Origin: Pseudooceanicola marinus
GTDB taxonomy: Bacteria > Pseudomonadota > Alphaproteobacteria > Rhodobacterales > Rhodobacteraceae
NCBI RefSeq assembly: GCF_002786295.1
Contig: NZ_PGTC01000024.1
Span: 203,159-267,158 of the forward strand
Reading direction: 5' to 3'
DNA length: 64,000 nucleotides
Under the pieces are notes generated by a model. That model saw nothing but the letters and a program-made list of their open reading frames with translations, ran no database searches and was not told where the DNA came from. Shown in pieces: positions 35,360 to 43,607 of the stretch; positions within the stretch are counted from its first letter, which is position 1; each line of letters begins with the position of its first letter. The position numbers were made by a program, and so were the translations under genes.

Positions 35360-35884
35360 ATGAAACAGCTCGACCGGGTTGCGAAAGCGACGACCGCAGT
35401 GGCCTGCATCTTCGTGATCATCATGATGCTGCATGTCAGCGCCGATGTCGTCGCGCGCACCTTCTTTCACTCTCCCCTCATCGGCACGACGGAGATCGTG
35501 GCGGCCTATTACATGGTGGCCCTCGCCTTCCTGCCGATTGCCTGGATCTCGCGCCAGCGCGGCCACATCATCGTGGAACTCTTCACCTCGCACCTGCCGA
35601 AGCGGAAGCTGAAGGCGCTTGATGCCTTTGCCGGCCTGGTGACCCTTGCCTACGTCTGCCTCTTCGTCTGGAAGCTCTTCGAGATCGCCATCGAGAAGAC
35701 CCACATCCGCGAGGCCTGGGAATCCGCCACCGGCTTCGTCGAGATCTGGCCCTCGCGCTGGATCGTGCCCGCCGGGTTCCTGTTCATGGCGATCTACGTG
35801 CTGATCCACACGGTCCGCGATGCCCGCGCCGCGATCACCGGCCAGATCCCCGACGAGGACGAGCGCATGGAGGTGATGGAATGA
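35360..35884 (+). CDS. dctQ: TRAP transporter small membrane subunit (DctQ type)
   Basis: A 174-residue membrane protein with four predicted membrane segments (near residues 10-30, 50-70, 90-110, 130-150). It shows the DctQ pattern HVSADVVARTFFHSPLIGTTE, and RQRGHIIVELFTSHLP between the second and third segments. The stop overlaps the dctM start by four bases (ATGA). It links the binding protein to the large channel subunit in a sodium-driven importer. Confidence 0.9.
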   Translation: MKQLDRVAKATTAVACIFVIIMMLHVSADVVARTFFHSPLIGTTEIVAAYYMVALAFLPIAWISRQRGHIIVELFTSHLPKRKLKALDAFAGLVTLAYVCLFVWKLFEIAIEKTHIREAWESATGFVEIWPSRWIVPAGFLFMAIYVLIHTVRDARAAITGQIPDEDERMEVME

Positions 35885-37197
35885 GCGCCCCCCTGATCGG
35901 TGCCCTGGGCCTTCTGGGCGTTCTCGTCCTGATCGCCATCCGCATTCCCATCGGCGTCTCCCTCGGCGTGGCCGCCGTGGTCGGGCTGACCGTGCTGCGC
36001 AACGAACGCGTGGCGATGAACGTCATGGAACAGACGCCCTTCGAGGTTGCCGCCAGCTGGAGCCTGTCGGCCATCCCGATGTTCATCCTGATGGGGGCCA
36101 TCGCCCACAACTCCGGCATTTCCGTCGCCCTGTTCCGGGCGGCGCGCCTCTGGGCCTCGCGCCTGCCGGGCGGGCTGGCGGTGGCCACCAACCTCGCCTC
36201 GGCCGGGTTCGCCGCCGCCTCCGGCTCCTCCGTCGCCACGGCGGCCACCATGGGCCGCCTCGGCATCCCCGAGATGCTGCGCGCGGGCTATGACAAGGGG
36301 CTGGCCGCGGGCGTCGTCGCCTCGGCCGGTACACTGGGCGCGCTGATCCCGCCCTCGATCATGTTCGTGATCTACGGGGTCTTCGCCGAGGTCTCGATCA
36401 CCAAGCTTCTGGTCGCGGGCGTCCTGCCCGGCATCCTGACGGCGGCGGTCTACACGGCGATGATCATCATCCGGGCCAAGCTGAACCCCAAGATCGCCCC
36501 GCCGGTCACGGTGGACCCCGAGGAAGGCACCCTGTGGCAGGCGCGCTGGAAATCCCTGCTGCCGGTCTGGCCGGTGCTGGTGCTGATCTTCGGGATCATC
36601 GGCGGCCTATATGGAGGGATCTTCACCCCCACCGAGGCCGGGGCGGGTGGCGCCCTGCTGGCCTGCGCCATCGCGCTCTTCCAGGGCCGCCTGACAGGCC
36701 GGGTCATGTGGACCTCGGTGATGGAGGCCGTGACGACAACCGCCTCGCTGCTGTTCGTGGCCTATGGCGCGGTGATGTTCACCAAGTTCCTGGCGCTGTC
36801 GGGCCTGCCGGTCTTCCTCGGCAACACGATCGAGAGCTGGCAGCTGTCGCCCTACATGCTGATCCTGGCGGCCTCGGTGATCTACCTGATCCTGGGCATG
36901 TTCCTGGATCCGATGGGCGTACTGCTGCTGTCGCTGCCGGTGATGCAGCCAATGTTCGACGCCGTCGGCGCGGATCCGATCTGGGTCGGCGTGATCGTGG
37001 TGAAGTTCATCGAGATCGGCCTGCTGACCCCGCCCGTGGGCTTCAACGTCTACGTGGTGAAATCGGTAGTCGGTGACGAGATCCCCCTCGGCCGCATCTT
37101 CCGTGGCGTGGGTTGGTTCCTGGCCTGCGAGGCGATCATCATGTTCCTTCTGGTGGTCTTCCCGCAGATCTCGCTGGTCCTGCCGAACGGGATGTAA
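35881..37197 (+). CDS. dctM: TRAP transporter large membrane subunit (DctM type)
   Basis: A 438-residue membrane protein with about 12 hydrophobic segments. Family motifs include SLSAIPMFILMGAIAHNSG, SGSSVATAATMGRLGIPEM, GTLGALIPPSIMFVIYG and PPVGFNVYVVKSV. It is the ion-coupled channel of the tripartite importer. The start overlaps dctQ, and the last 59 bp overlap the 3' end of the convergent LysR gene. Confidence 0.94.
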   Translation: MSAPLIGALGLLGVLVLIAIRIPIGVSLGVAAVVGLTVLRNERVAMNVMEQTPFEVAASWSLSAIPMFILMGAIAHNSGISVALFRAARLWASRLPGGLAVATNLASAGFAAASGSSVATAATMGRLGIPEMLRAGYDKGLAAGVVASAGTLGALIPPSIMFVIYGVFAEVSITKLLVAGVLPGILTAAVYTAMIIIRAKLNPKIAPPVTVDPEEGTLWQARWKSLLPVWPVLVLIFGIIGGLYGGIFTPTEAGAGGALLACAIALFQGRLTGRVMWTSVMEAVTTTASLLFVAYGAVMFTKFLALSGLPVFLGNTIESWQLSPYMLILAASVIYLILGMFLDPMGVLLLSLPVMQPMFDAVGADPIWVGVIVVKFIEIGLLTPPVGFNVYVVKSVVGDEIPLGRIFRGVGWFLACEAIIMFLLVVFPQISLVLPNGM

Positions 37198-38137
37198 GAA
37201 GCTGGGCGGCCGCATGTCCGGCCGCCCCTCCCTCCGACGCCCCGTGATCCCAGGGCGCCACGGGTTGCACGGCCTCGCGCAGCCAGTCGCACATGGCCAC
37301 GACCAGCCGGTCCTGCGCCCGCGACACCGGGACCCAGGCCGACACCCAGAGATCCGGAATGGTGTACTCCTCCAGCACACGGCACAGCTCCCCGCGCGCC
37401 ACGTAGGGCCGCGCCAGGTAGTCGGCGACCACGGCCACGCCGAGGTCGGCCAGGGCCGCCTCGACCAGGACCTGGCTGTCGTTGACCGAGAAGTGGGGAT
37501 TGATCTCGACGCTGACCGGCCCCTGCCGTCCCTCGAACACCCAGTTCGACCCGATGGGGTGGAAGGACAGGCAATCATGGTTCAGCAGGTGACGCGGATG
37601 GCTCAGCTCCCCCGCCTGGGCGAGATAGCCCGGGGAGGCCACGGTCGACCGCGGATAGGGACAGAGCGGCGTCGCCTCCACATTGGGGTAGGAGGTCGGG
37701 ATCGCCCCGATGGCGATGTCGAACCCCTCCTCCAGCGGATTGACCGAGCGGTCCATCAGCACCAGGTCGATGCGCGCCTCGGGATGGGCGGCCTGGAACT
37801 CGGTGATGATGCGCCCGAAATGCAGCACGCACAGCGTCGTCGGGCACTTGATGCGCAGCGTGCCGGCCATGGGTGAGCCATGGGCCCGCAGGTCGGCGAA
37901 GGCGTCGGTCACATCCGCCACGATCGCCATGAAACGCGGATGCACCTGCGCGCCCGTCTCCGTCAGTTCCAGCTTGCGGGTCGAGCGGATGAACAGCGGC
38001 GCGCCGATCTGGTCCTCCAGCCGGTTGATCTTCTTCGAGATCACCGAAGGCACTGTATCCAGGTTGCGGGCCGCAGCCGAGAAACTGCCCGCGCGCACGA
38101 CCGCCAGGAAGGTGCGCATATTGTCGATGGTATCCAT
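37139..38137 (-). CDS. LysR-family transcriptional regulator
   Basis: A 332-residue regulator. The N-terminal winged helix-turn-helix is typical (MDTIDNMRTFLAVVRAGSFS, AAARNLDTVPSVISKKINRLEDQIGA, LFIRSTRKLELTETG) and an effector domain follows (LRIKCPTTLCVLHFG, FDIAIGAIP). It starts 125 bp from the divergent FAD oxidoreductase gene and probably controls the oxidoreductase/aconitase X operon. Its 3' end overlaps dctM by 59 bp on the other strand, so the last 20 or so residues (a Gly/Ala-rich tail) are a by-product of that overlap. Confidence 0.92.
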   Translation of the reverse strand: MDTIDNMRTFLAVVRAGSFSAAARNLDTVPSVISKKINRLEDQIGAPLFIRSTRKLELTETGAQVHPRFMAIVADVTDAFADLRAHGSPMAGTLRIKCPTTLCVLHFGRIITEFQAAHPEARIDLVLMDRSVNPLEEGFDIAIGAIPTSYPNVEATPLCPYPRSTVASPGYLAQAGELSHPRHLLNHDCLSFHPIGSNWVFEGRQGPVSVEINPHFSVNDSQVLVEAALADLGVAVVADYLARPYVARGELCRVLEEYTIPDLWVSAWVPVSRAQDRLVVAMCDWLREAVQPVAPWDHGASEGGAAGHAAAQLLTSRSAGPARSAGRPPEGT

Positions 38138-38262
38138 GGGGTCTCCTCTCCCTGCGTCAAATGTCTTTCGCGATGCGCAAAAGGTAAAGGCGTAAATCTG
38201 TTCTGTTTCTGAGGGTAACGGGGTGCGACGGTCCCCGGGAATTCAGAGGGAGGAGCATCGCC

Positions 38263-39609
38263 ATGAGCGACCAATTCAACACGGCCACCCGGATCGTTCG
38301 TCGGGATGCCGGGCGTCCCGTGGACCGGCTGAGCGCGGACATTTGCGTCGTCGGCGCCGGGATTTCCGGTGTCACAGCCGCGCTGGAGGCCGCCAAGCTG
38401 GGCCGCAAGGTGGTGCTGGTCGACAGCCAGCCCGCGCTTGGCGGCCAGGCCGTGAACTCGATCATCGCCACCTTCTGCGGCCTCTTTTCCAACGGCACCC
38501 ATGGCTACCAGTTCACCCACGGTATTGCCGACGATCTGCTGGGCTATCTGGAACGCCAGGACCAGGGCATCTTCTATCGCCACGGCCCCAACACCACGGT
38601 GGTCTACTACGACGAGGTGGCCCTGGGTCGCTGGGTCGAGGAAAGCATCCTGGCCGCGGGGATCACCGTGGTCCTGGGCGCCATGCTGAACGGCACCGAG
38701 GTCGAGGGCGGGCGCGTCACGCGCGGCCATTTCCTGACCCGCTATGGCGCGCTGGACGTGGACGCTACCGGCTGGGTCGATGCCTCCGGCGATGCCGCAC
38801 TGGTCTGGCAATCGGGCTTCGACTGTCGCGAGCCGGACCAGAACGGCGTCTACGGCACCCAGATGGTGGTGATGGAGAACATCAACGAGGCCGCCCAGCC
38901 GACCCGCGACCTGATCGGCGCCCGGATGAAGGAGGTGGGCGATCAGTACGGGTTGCGGCGGCGCGAGGGGCTGGGCTTCACCATCCCCGGGCGTGGCATC
39001 GCGGCGATGAACATGACCCACGTGGAAACCCCGCTGGAACCGGTCGCGGCCTCTGCCGCCGCCCTGGACGGCAAGGACCAGGCCATGCGCGCGGTGGACT
39101 TCCTGCGCAAGGAATTCCCCGACTGCTTCGGCGAGGCACGCATCCGCTCCTTCGGGCTGCCGGGCATCCGCCAGACCCGTTGGATCAAGGGCCGCCATCA
39201 CCTGACGGTCGAGGAGATCCGCGAAAGCCGCAAGTTCGACGATGCCATCGGCCGCACCGCCTGGCCGATCGAGTTGCACGACCATGACGACGGCCACCAC
39301 TGGATCGTCTTCGACAAGGATCACGTGCATTACGTGCCGCTTGGCAGCCTGGTGCCCGAGGCCTGTCACAACGTCATCGCCGCCGGGCGCTGCATCGACG
39401 CCGACAGCGCCGCGCTGTCCTCGGTGCGCGTCATGGGCCCCTGCATCGCCATGGGCATGGCCGCGGCCCATGCGCTGGACCTCGCCGGAACCGGCAGCAC
39501 CCATCAGATCGACATGGACGAGATGCGCGCGCGGGTATCCGATAACGTCGAGCGCCAGCACTACCGCTGGGACGAGAAGGAGCTGGCCTCGGTCGCGACC
39601 AATTCGTGA
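38263..39609 (+). CDS. FAD-dependent oxidoreductase
   Basis: A 448-residue flavoprotein with an N-terminal FAD-binding loop (CVVGAGISGVTAALEAAKLGRKVVLVD, residues 28-54), LGGQAVNSI, a middle DASGDAALVWQSGF (second FAD contact) and RCIDADSAALSSVRVMGPCIAMG near the C-terminus. This is the PF12831-type pattern, a group that includes fumarate-reductase-like and glycosyl-oxidising enzymes. A ggaggag lies before the ATG. It leads an operon with both aconitase X subunits 20 bp downstream, and the two activities likely act on the same substrate chain. Precise reaction unknown. Confidence 0.85.
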   Translation: MSDQFNTATRIVRRDAGRPVDRLSADICVVGAGISGVTAALEAAKLGRKVVLVDSQPALGGQAVNSIIATFCGLFSNGTHGYQFTHGIADDLLGYLERQDQGIFYRHGPNTTVVYYDEVALGRWVEESILAAGITVVLGAMLNGTEVEGGRVTRGHFLTRYGALDVDATGWVDASGDAALVWQSGFDCREPDQNGVYGTQMVVMENINEAAQPTRDLIGARMKEVGDQYGLRRREGLGFTIPGRGIAAMNMTHVETPLEPVAASAAALDGKDQAMRAVDFLRKEFPDCFGEARIRSFGLPGIRQTRWIKGRHHLTVEEIRESRKFDDAIGRTAWPIELHDHDDGHHWIVFDKDHVHYVPLGSLVPEACHNVIAAGRCIDADSAALSSVRVMGPCIAMGMAAAHALDLAGTGSTHQIDMDEMRARVSDNVERQHYRWDEKELASVATNS

Positions 39610-39629
39610 CCCGGACCGGAGGAGGAAGA

Positions 39630-40901
39630 ATGCAACTGACCGATACTGAAAAGGCCATGCGGGACGGCGACGGCGGGGAGGCCGTGGCCGCCGCGATGGA
39701 CCTTCTGATCCGCTACGGCACGGCGCTTGGCGCCGAGCGCCTAGTGGAAACCGACAACGTGGCGGGCGCCTTCAACGCCTCCACCCCCTCGGTGCGCAAG
39801 ATCGCCGAGAACGGCATGGCCGAGGTCTTCTCGCGCCTCAACCTCGACAGCGACAAGACGGTCGAGATCCCGCAGATGCGCGCCCGCACCTGCCAGCTGA
39901 TTACCGGCATCGACGACCAGAACTGGGCCCTGCAGGGCGCCGATCCGCAGATGGTCGAGATGCAGCGCGACAGCGAGGCCTTCGTCGGCCAGCGCGGGGT
40001 GAACCTGATGGCCACCTGCACCCCCTACCAGGTCGGCAACGTGCCCACCTTCGGCGAACATTGCGCCTGGATGGAAAGCTCCGCCGTGATCTACTGCAAC
40101 GGCGCGCTTGGCGGGCGCACCAATGTCGAGGGCAAGGAAAGCACCGGCGCCGCCGCGCTGACCGGGCGTATCCCCTACTGGGGCTATCACCTTTCCGAAA
40201 ACCGCTACGGCAACCGCCATATCCGCGTCGACGTGCCCGTGCGCTCGATGCTGGACTGGGGTTTGCTGGGCTATTTCACCGGCGAGATGGTGGAAGAGAA
40301 CATCCCCGTGCTGGAGGGCGATATGTCCGGCGTCGACCTGGTCAAGCTGAAGCATTTCGGCGCCGCCGCGGCCTCCTCCGGCGGGGTGGAGATGTACCAC
40401 ATCCCCGGTCACACCCCCGAGGCGCGCACCGTGGACGAGGCCTTCGGCCCCAATCGGGCCGATGATGTCCACGTCTACGACGCCACCGCGCGCAAGAAGA
40501 TGTACGACACGCTGCAAAGCGCCGAGGACCGCAAGGTCGACTTCATCATGCTGGGCTGCCCGCACAACTCGATCGAGCAGCTGGCCCGCATCGCGCATCT
40601 TCTGGACGGCAAGCGGCTGCACCCGGATGTCGCGCTCTGGGTCCATACCCCGCGCGCGATCCGTACCGTCGCCGAACGCTCGGGCTACGTGGCGCGGATC
40701 GAGGCGGCGGGCGGCAAGGTGATGTCGGACACCTGCCCCGCCATCTCGCGCCGCCTGCCGCCGGGGGTGCGCGTGATCGCCACCGACAGCGCCAAGCAGG
40801 CCCACTACCTGCCCGCCATTGCCAAGGTGCAGGGCTGGTTCGGCAGCCTGGAGGCCTGCATCGAGGCCGGCCTGACCGGCACCTGGACGGGAGACTTCTG
40901 A
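39630..40901 (+). CDS. Aconitase X large (catalytic) subunit
   Basis: A 423-residue AcnX catalytic protein (formerly DUF521). Family segments: MQLTDTEKAMRDGDGG, NLMATCTPYQVGNVPTFGEHCAW, NGALGGRTNVEGKESTGAAALTGR, IMLGCPHNSIEQL and MSDTCPAISR. The cysteines in ATCTP, LGCPH and DTCPA are the expected iron-sulfur ligands. Known AcnX enzymes dehydrate cis-3-hydroxy-L-proline in bacteria or mevalonate 5-phosphate in archaea; the substrate here is not given by the sequence. I start at ATG 39630 after ggaggaggaag. It overlaps the small subunit's start (TGATG). Confidence 0.92.
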   Translation: MQLTDTEKAMRDGDGGEAVAAAMDLLIRYGTALGAERLVETDNVAGAFNASTPSVRKIAENGMAEVFSRLNLDSDKTVEIPQMRARTCQLITGIDDQNWALQGADPQMVEMQRDSEAFVGQRGVNLMATCTPYQVGNVPTFGEHCAWMESSAVIYCNGALGGRTNVEGKESTGAAALTGRIPYWGYHLSENRYGNRHIRVDVPVRSMLDWGLLGYFTGEMVEENIPVLEGDMSGVDLVKLKHFGAAAASSGGVEMYHIPGHTPEARTVDEAFGPNRADDVHVYDATARKKMYDTLQSAEDRKVDFIMLGCPHNSIEQLARIAHLLDGKRLHPDVALWVHTPRAIRTVAERSGYVARIEAAGGKVMSDTCPAISRRLPPGVRVIATDSAKQAHYLPAIAKVQGWFGSLEACIEAGLTGTWTGDF

Positions 40902-41341
40902 TGGAAACGCTGACAACACCCCTGCTGATCCGTGGCCGCTGCGTCGTTGCCGGCCGGGCCGAGGGCGAGGCCTTGGTCACCACCCAGACCATCTCCGGCT
41001 GGGGCGGGATCAACGAGCGTGACGGCTCGATCATCGAGCGTCGGCACGAGTTGGTCGGGCAGAGCTTCGCGGGCAAGATCCTGGTCTTCCCCGGCGCCAA
41101 GGGATCCTCCGGCTGGTCCGCCTTCTTCCACATGACCCGGATCAATGGCGTCGCCCCGGCGGCCATGCTGTTCACCCGGATGACGACGAAAATGGCGCTC
41201 GGGGCCGTGGTGACGCGCGTCCCCTCGATGACAGATTTCGACCATGACGTCTTCGACAGCATCCGCACCGGGGACTGGGTGTCGGTCGACGCCGAGGCCG
41301 GCGAGATCCGCGTCACGCGGCGCGGCGACAGCACGTCGTGA
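40901..41341 (+). CDS. Aconitase X small (swivel) subunit, DUF126
   Basis: A 146-residue protein of the DUF126 family, the swivelling domain of aconitase X. It shows GRCVVAGRAEGEALVTTQTISGWGG, FPGAKGSSGWSAFFHMTRING and a C-terminal GDWVSVDAEAGEIRVTRR. ATG at 40901 overlaps the large-subunit stop by one base. Two-gene (unfused) AcnX is the normal state of one bacterial branch. It ends the operon; after it comes a gene-free stretch of about 520 bp. Confidence 0.9.
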   Translation: METLTTPLLIRGRCVVAGRAEGEALVTTQTISGWGGINERDGSIIERRHELVGQSFAGKILVFPGAKGSSGWSAFFHMTRINGVAPAAMLFTRMTTKMALGAVVTRVPSMTDFDHDVFDSIRTGDWVSVDAEAGEIRVTRRGDSTS

Positions 41342-41864
41342 GCAGGCGCCGCCCGCGTCGATCTCCGGGCCCTTGCCCGCCTCGCGATCAGATCGAGGTC
41401 GGGCAGGGTGATCCGATGTAGCGGCGCCTGAGCCTCTTGCACGACCGGGCGTCGAGGCGCCCGGTTCAAAGGGGGTCACGCCTGAACGGTTCCTTCGCGC
41501 AGGGCTGCGAACGCTGGCACTTCCCCGTGCCCCGGAGGCACTTATCCCCTGGGCGCGGTGAAAGGTCGTCCGAGCACGGTGTAGCCGTTCAACACGGCGG
41601 CACGAACGTGGAGGCCTGCGACCTGGCGATCGAAGTCGCACGCCCTGCGGCTCTGCCCCTACAGCCCCAAGCACCGCAAATGTTCAGCGTGAGTCGCGCA
41701 ACCATCGGCCGCTGGACCGACAGGGTCCATATCCCGCTTTAACAGCGTGCGGGAAGGACCTTCGTGACGGTGGACGAGGGGCTTGCCTGCGTGACGGACT
41801 TGAGGAACCCGCTCGACGCGAAAGGCGCGATGCAAAACAAGATCAATATTTCAGGAGAAAGAAG
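41342..41864. other. Gene-free gap between the AcnX operon and tRNA-Thr
   Basis: About 520 bp without a convincing gene. One 33-codon minus-strand stretch (41542-41640, ending TAA) reads DFDRQVAGLHVRAAVLNGYT, which looks protein-like but has no start and no recognised family. It may be a trace of a lost mobile element; I cannot prove it. Confidence 0.5.
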
Positions 41865-41940
41865 TGGTGCCGGTGATAGGACTCGAACCTACGACCCCAT
41901 CATTACGAATGACGTGCTCTACCAGCTGAGCTACACCGGC
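41865..41940 (-). tRNA. tRNA-Thr (CGT anticodon)
   Basis: Reading the minus strand from 41940, the cloverleaf is complete: acceptor stem GCCGGTG with CACCGGC, D arm GCTCAGCTGGTAGAGC, anticodon stem CGTCA/TGATG with loop TTCGTAA (anticodon CGT), T arm with GGTTCGAGTCC, discriminator A and an encoded CCA (41865-41867). CGT pairs with the ACG threonine codon. Confidence 0.96.
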
Positions 41941-42040
41941 ACTTCCCTCGGAGGGCCCGCGAACGGGGCCTCGTGGGCCGGGGCTATAGCACCCCGGCGG
42001 CGGTTGGAAAAGCGCAAAGTGCGCGCTTTTCCGGGAGCTT

Positions 42041-43597
42041 TCAGCGGCGATCGCCGGAGGGATCGCCCGGGCTGTGCTCGGGCGGGATGACCTCGGCTTC
42101 GGGGATCCCGTCGGACGCCTCCTGCGCCTGGCCGTCGGGCGCCTCTGCCGTCCCCGTCTCGCCCGGCATCTCGGGTGGGGTGGCGGCCTGGGCGGCGGCG
42201 GGCACTCCGGCCCCCTCATCCACCCGGCCGACGATCAGCGGCAGCATCGCGCTGGACATGGTCGTCTGGTAATCCGCCGCCGGCGCGTCCTTCCAGGCGA
42301 GCGTGTCGAAGGCCTGGCAGTTCTCGCAGACCGGCACCCATTCGGCGTGGATGTGGTGGCAGTTCTCGCAGGTCCACTGCGGGCCGCGCGGGGCGGAGAC
42401 GGCGCGCGCCAGCCAGCCCTTCACCACGGCGTCCGAGGCCCCCTCGCCGCGTTCGATCGCCGCCATGATGGTCAGCGCGCGGGCATCGGGTTTCTCGGTC
42501 GCCAGATCGCCGAGGGCCTTGCGGGCGGCGGGGAAATCCTCCGCCGCGATCAGCAGCTCGGCCTGCAGCAGCCGGGTCTCGCGGTGCTCGGGGTGGATGC
42601 GGGTCAGGGTCTTGAACCGCTTCAGCCGGGCCTCGGCGTCCTCCTCGGGATGCAGCGCGGCAAAGGCGGCGGCGAGGTCGGGATGGGGATGGGCCTCCCA
42701 GGCCTTCTTCAGGACGCGGGTGGCATATTTCGGCTTGCCCTGCTCGGCATAGGCGCGGGCGGCAAAGACGGCGGCAGGGATCAGGTCGGGCGACAGGCGG
42801 TTGGCCTCGATCGCGGCCTCGCGCATCTCGATGGTGCTGTCATCGGCCAGGACGGTCTTCGCCTCGCTGAGGGCCAGCACCGCATCGCGGCGCTTGTGCA
42901 CGTCGCGCGGCAGGGCCCCATGGCGCAGCTTCGCCTTTAGAGTACCGCGAGCGCCGGACCAGTCCTGGTTGGCCGCCTGCAGCTTCAGCAGGGTGTCCTG
43001 CACCTCGACGTGCTGCGGCTTCAGGGCGAAGGCCTTCTCGGCCAGCTTCATCGCCTTGTCGGTATCGCCCGCCTCCAGCTTCTGTTTCATCAGCCCGCGC
43101 ACGCCGACGAAGCGGGTGCGTTCATCGGTCACCAGCCGCTTGTAGGCCTCTTCGGCGCGGCGCTTGTCGCCCGCGACCTCGGCCGCCTGGGCGATGACCA
43201 GCGTCGTCAGATCGGGCCGGTCGAGATATTTCTCGGCCTTGGTGGCCTTGGACATGGCCAACCGCCCCTCGCCCGAGGCCAGCGCCATCAGGCTGTCGCT
43301 GAGCGCGTTGAAGCCCTTGCGCTCGCGGTTGCGGTCGAAATAGCGGCTAAGGGCGGTTTCATCGCCGTTGATGAACTTCAGCAGGGCGATCAGCAGCCCG
43401 GCCAGTTTCAGCAGCAGCCAGATGGACAGCACCAGCAGCAGCAGAGCGATAACCGCGCGGATCGGGGTCAGGTTGAATTCCATCGCGCCAAAGGCGATGC
43501 GCACCCCGCCGTCCAGTTCCAGCAGGTAGGCGGCGCCGAAGGTGGCCGCCCCCACGAGCAGGACGAAGACGAGGATTTTCACCAGGGACCAGAGCAT
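42041..43597 (-). CDS. hemY: HemY-type TPR membrane protein with C-terminal zinc ribbon
   Basis: A 518-residue inner-membrane protein. Two N-terminal membrane segments (about 5-27 and 45-75) carry the HemY_N region, TPR repeats fill about 130-380 (DKAMKLAEKAFALKPQHVEVQ, ARRVL-type helices), and near residue 412 stands a double CxxC metal site (WTCENCHHIHAEWVPVCENCQ), like the rubredoxin-type knuckle of LapB. The last 90 residues are disordered. E. coli HemY has no such ribbon. It follows the Mic60-like gene by 10 bp. The role is thought to be organisation of haem or envelope biosynthesis, not an enzymatic step. Confidence 0.9.
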   Translation of the reverse strand: MLWSLVKILVFVLLVGAATFGAAYLLELDGGVRIAFGAMEFNLTPIRAVIALLLLVLSIWLLLKLAGLLIALLKFINGDETALSRYFDRNRERKGFNALSDSLMALASGEGRLAMSKATKAEKYLDRPDLTTLVIAQAAEVAGDKRRAEEAYKRLVTDERTRFVGVRGLMKQKLEAGDTDKAMKLAEKAFALKPQHVEVQDTLLKLQAANQDWSGARGTLKAKLRHGALPRDVHKRRDAVLALSEAKTVLADDSTIEMREAAIEANRLSPDLIPAAVFAARAYAEQGKPKYATRVLKKAWEAHPHPDLAAAFAALHPEEDAEARLKRFKTLTRIHPEHRETRLLQAELLIAAEDFPAARKALGDLATEKPDARALTIMAAIERGEGASDAVVKGWLARAVSAPRGPQWTCENCHHIHAEWVPVCENCQAFDTLAWKDAPAADYQTTMSSAMLPLIVGRVDEGAGVPAAAQAATPPEMPGETGTAEAPDGQAQEASDGIPEAEVIPPEHSPGDPSGDRR

Positions 43598-43607
43598 CAG
43601 TTCTTCC

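Noticed and set aside
38138..38262. LysR palindrome in front of the FAD oxidoreductase gene
   Set aside because: A TTTCGC...GCGCAAA stretch looks symmetrical at first, but the arms do not pair beyond three bases.
41437..41742. Plus-strand 101-codon frame after the AcnX operon
   Set aside because: Arg/His-rich composition, no ribosome site, no family; probably noise in a gene-free stretch.
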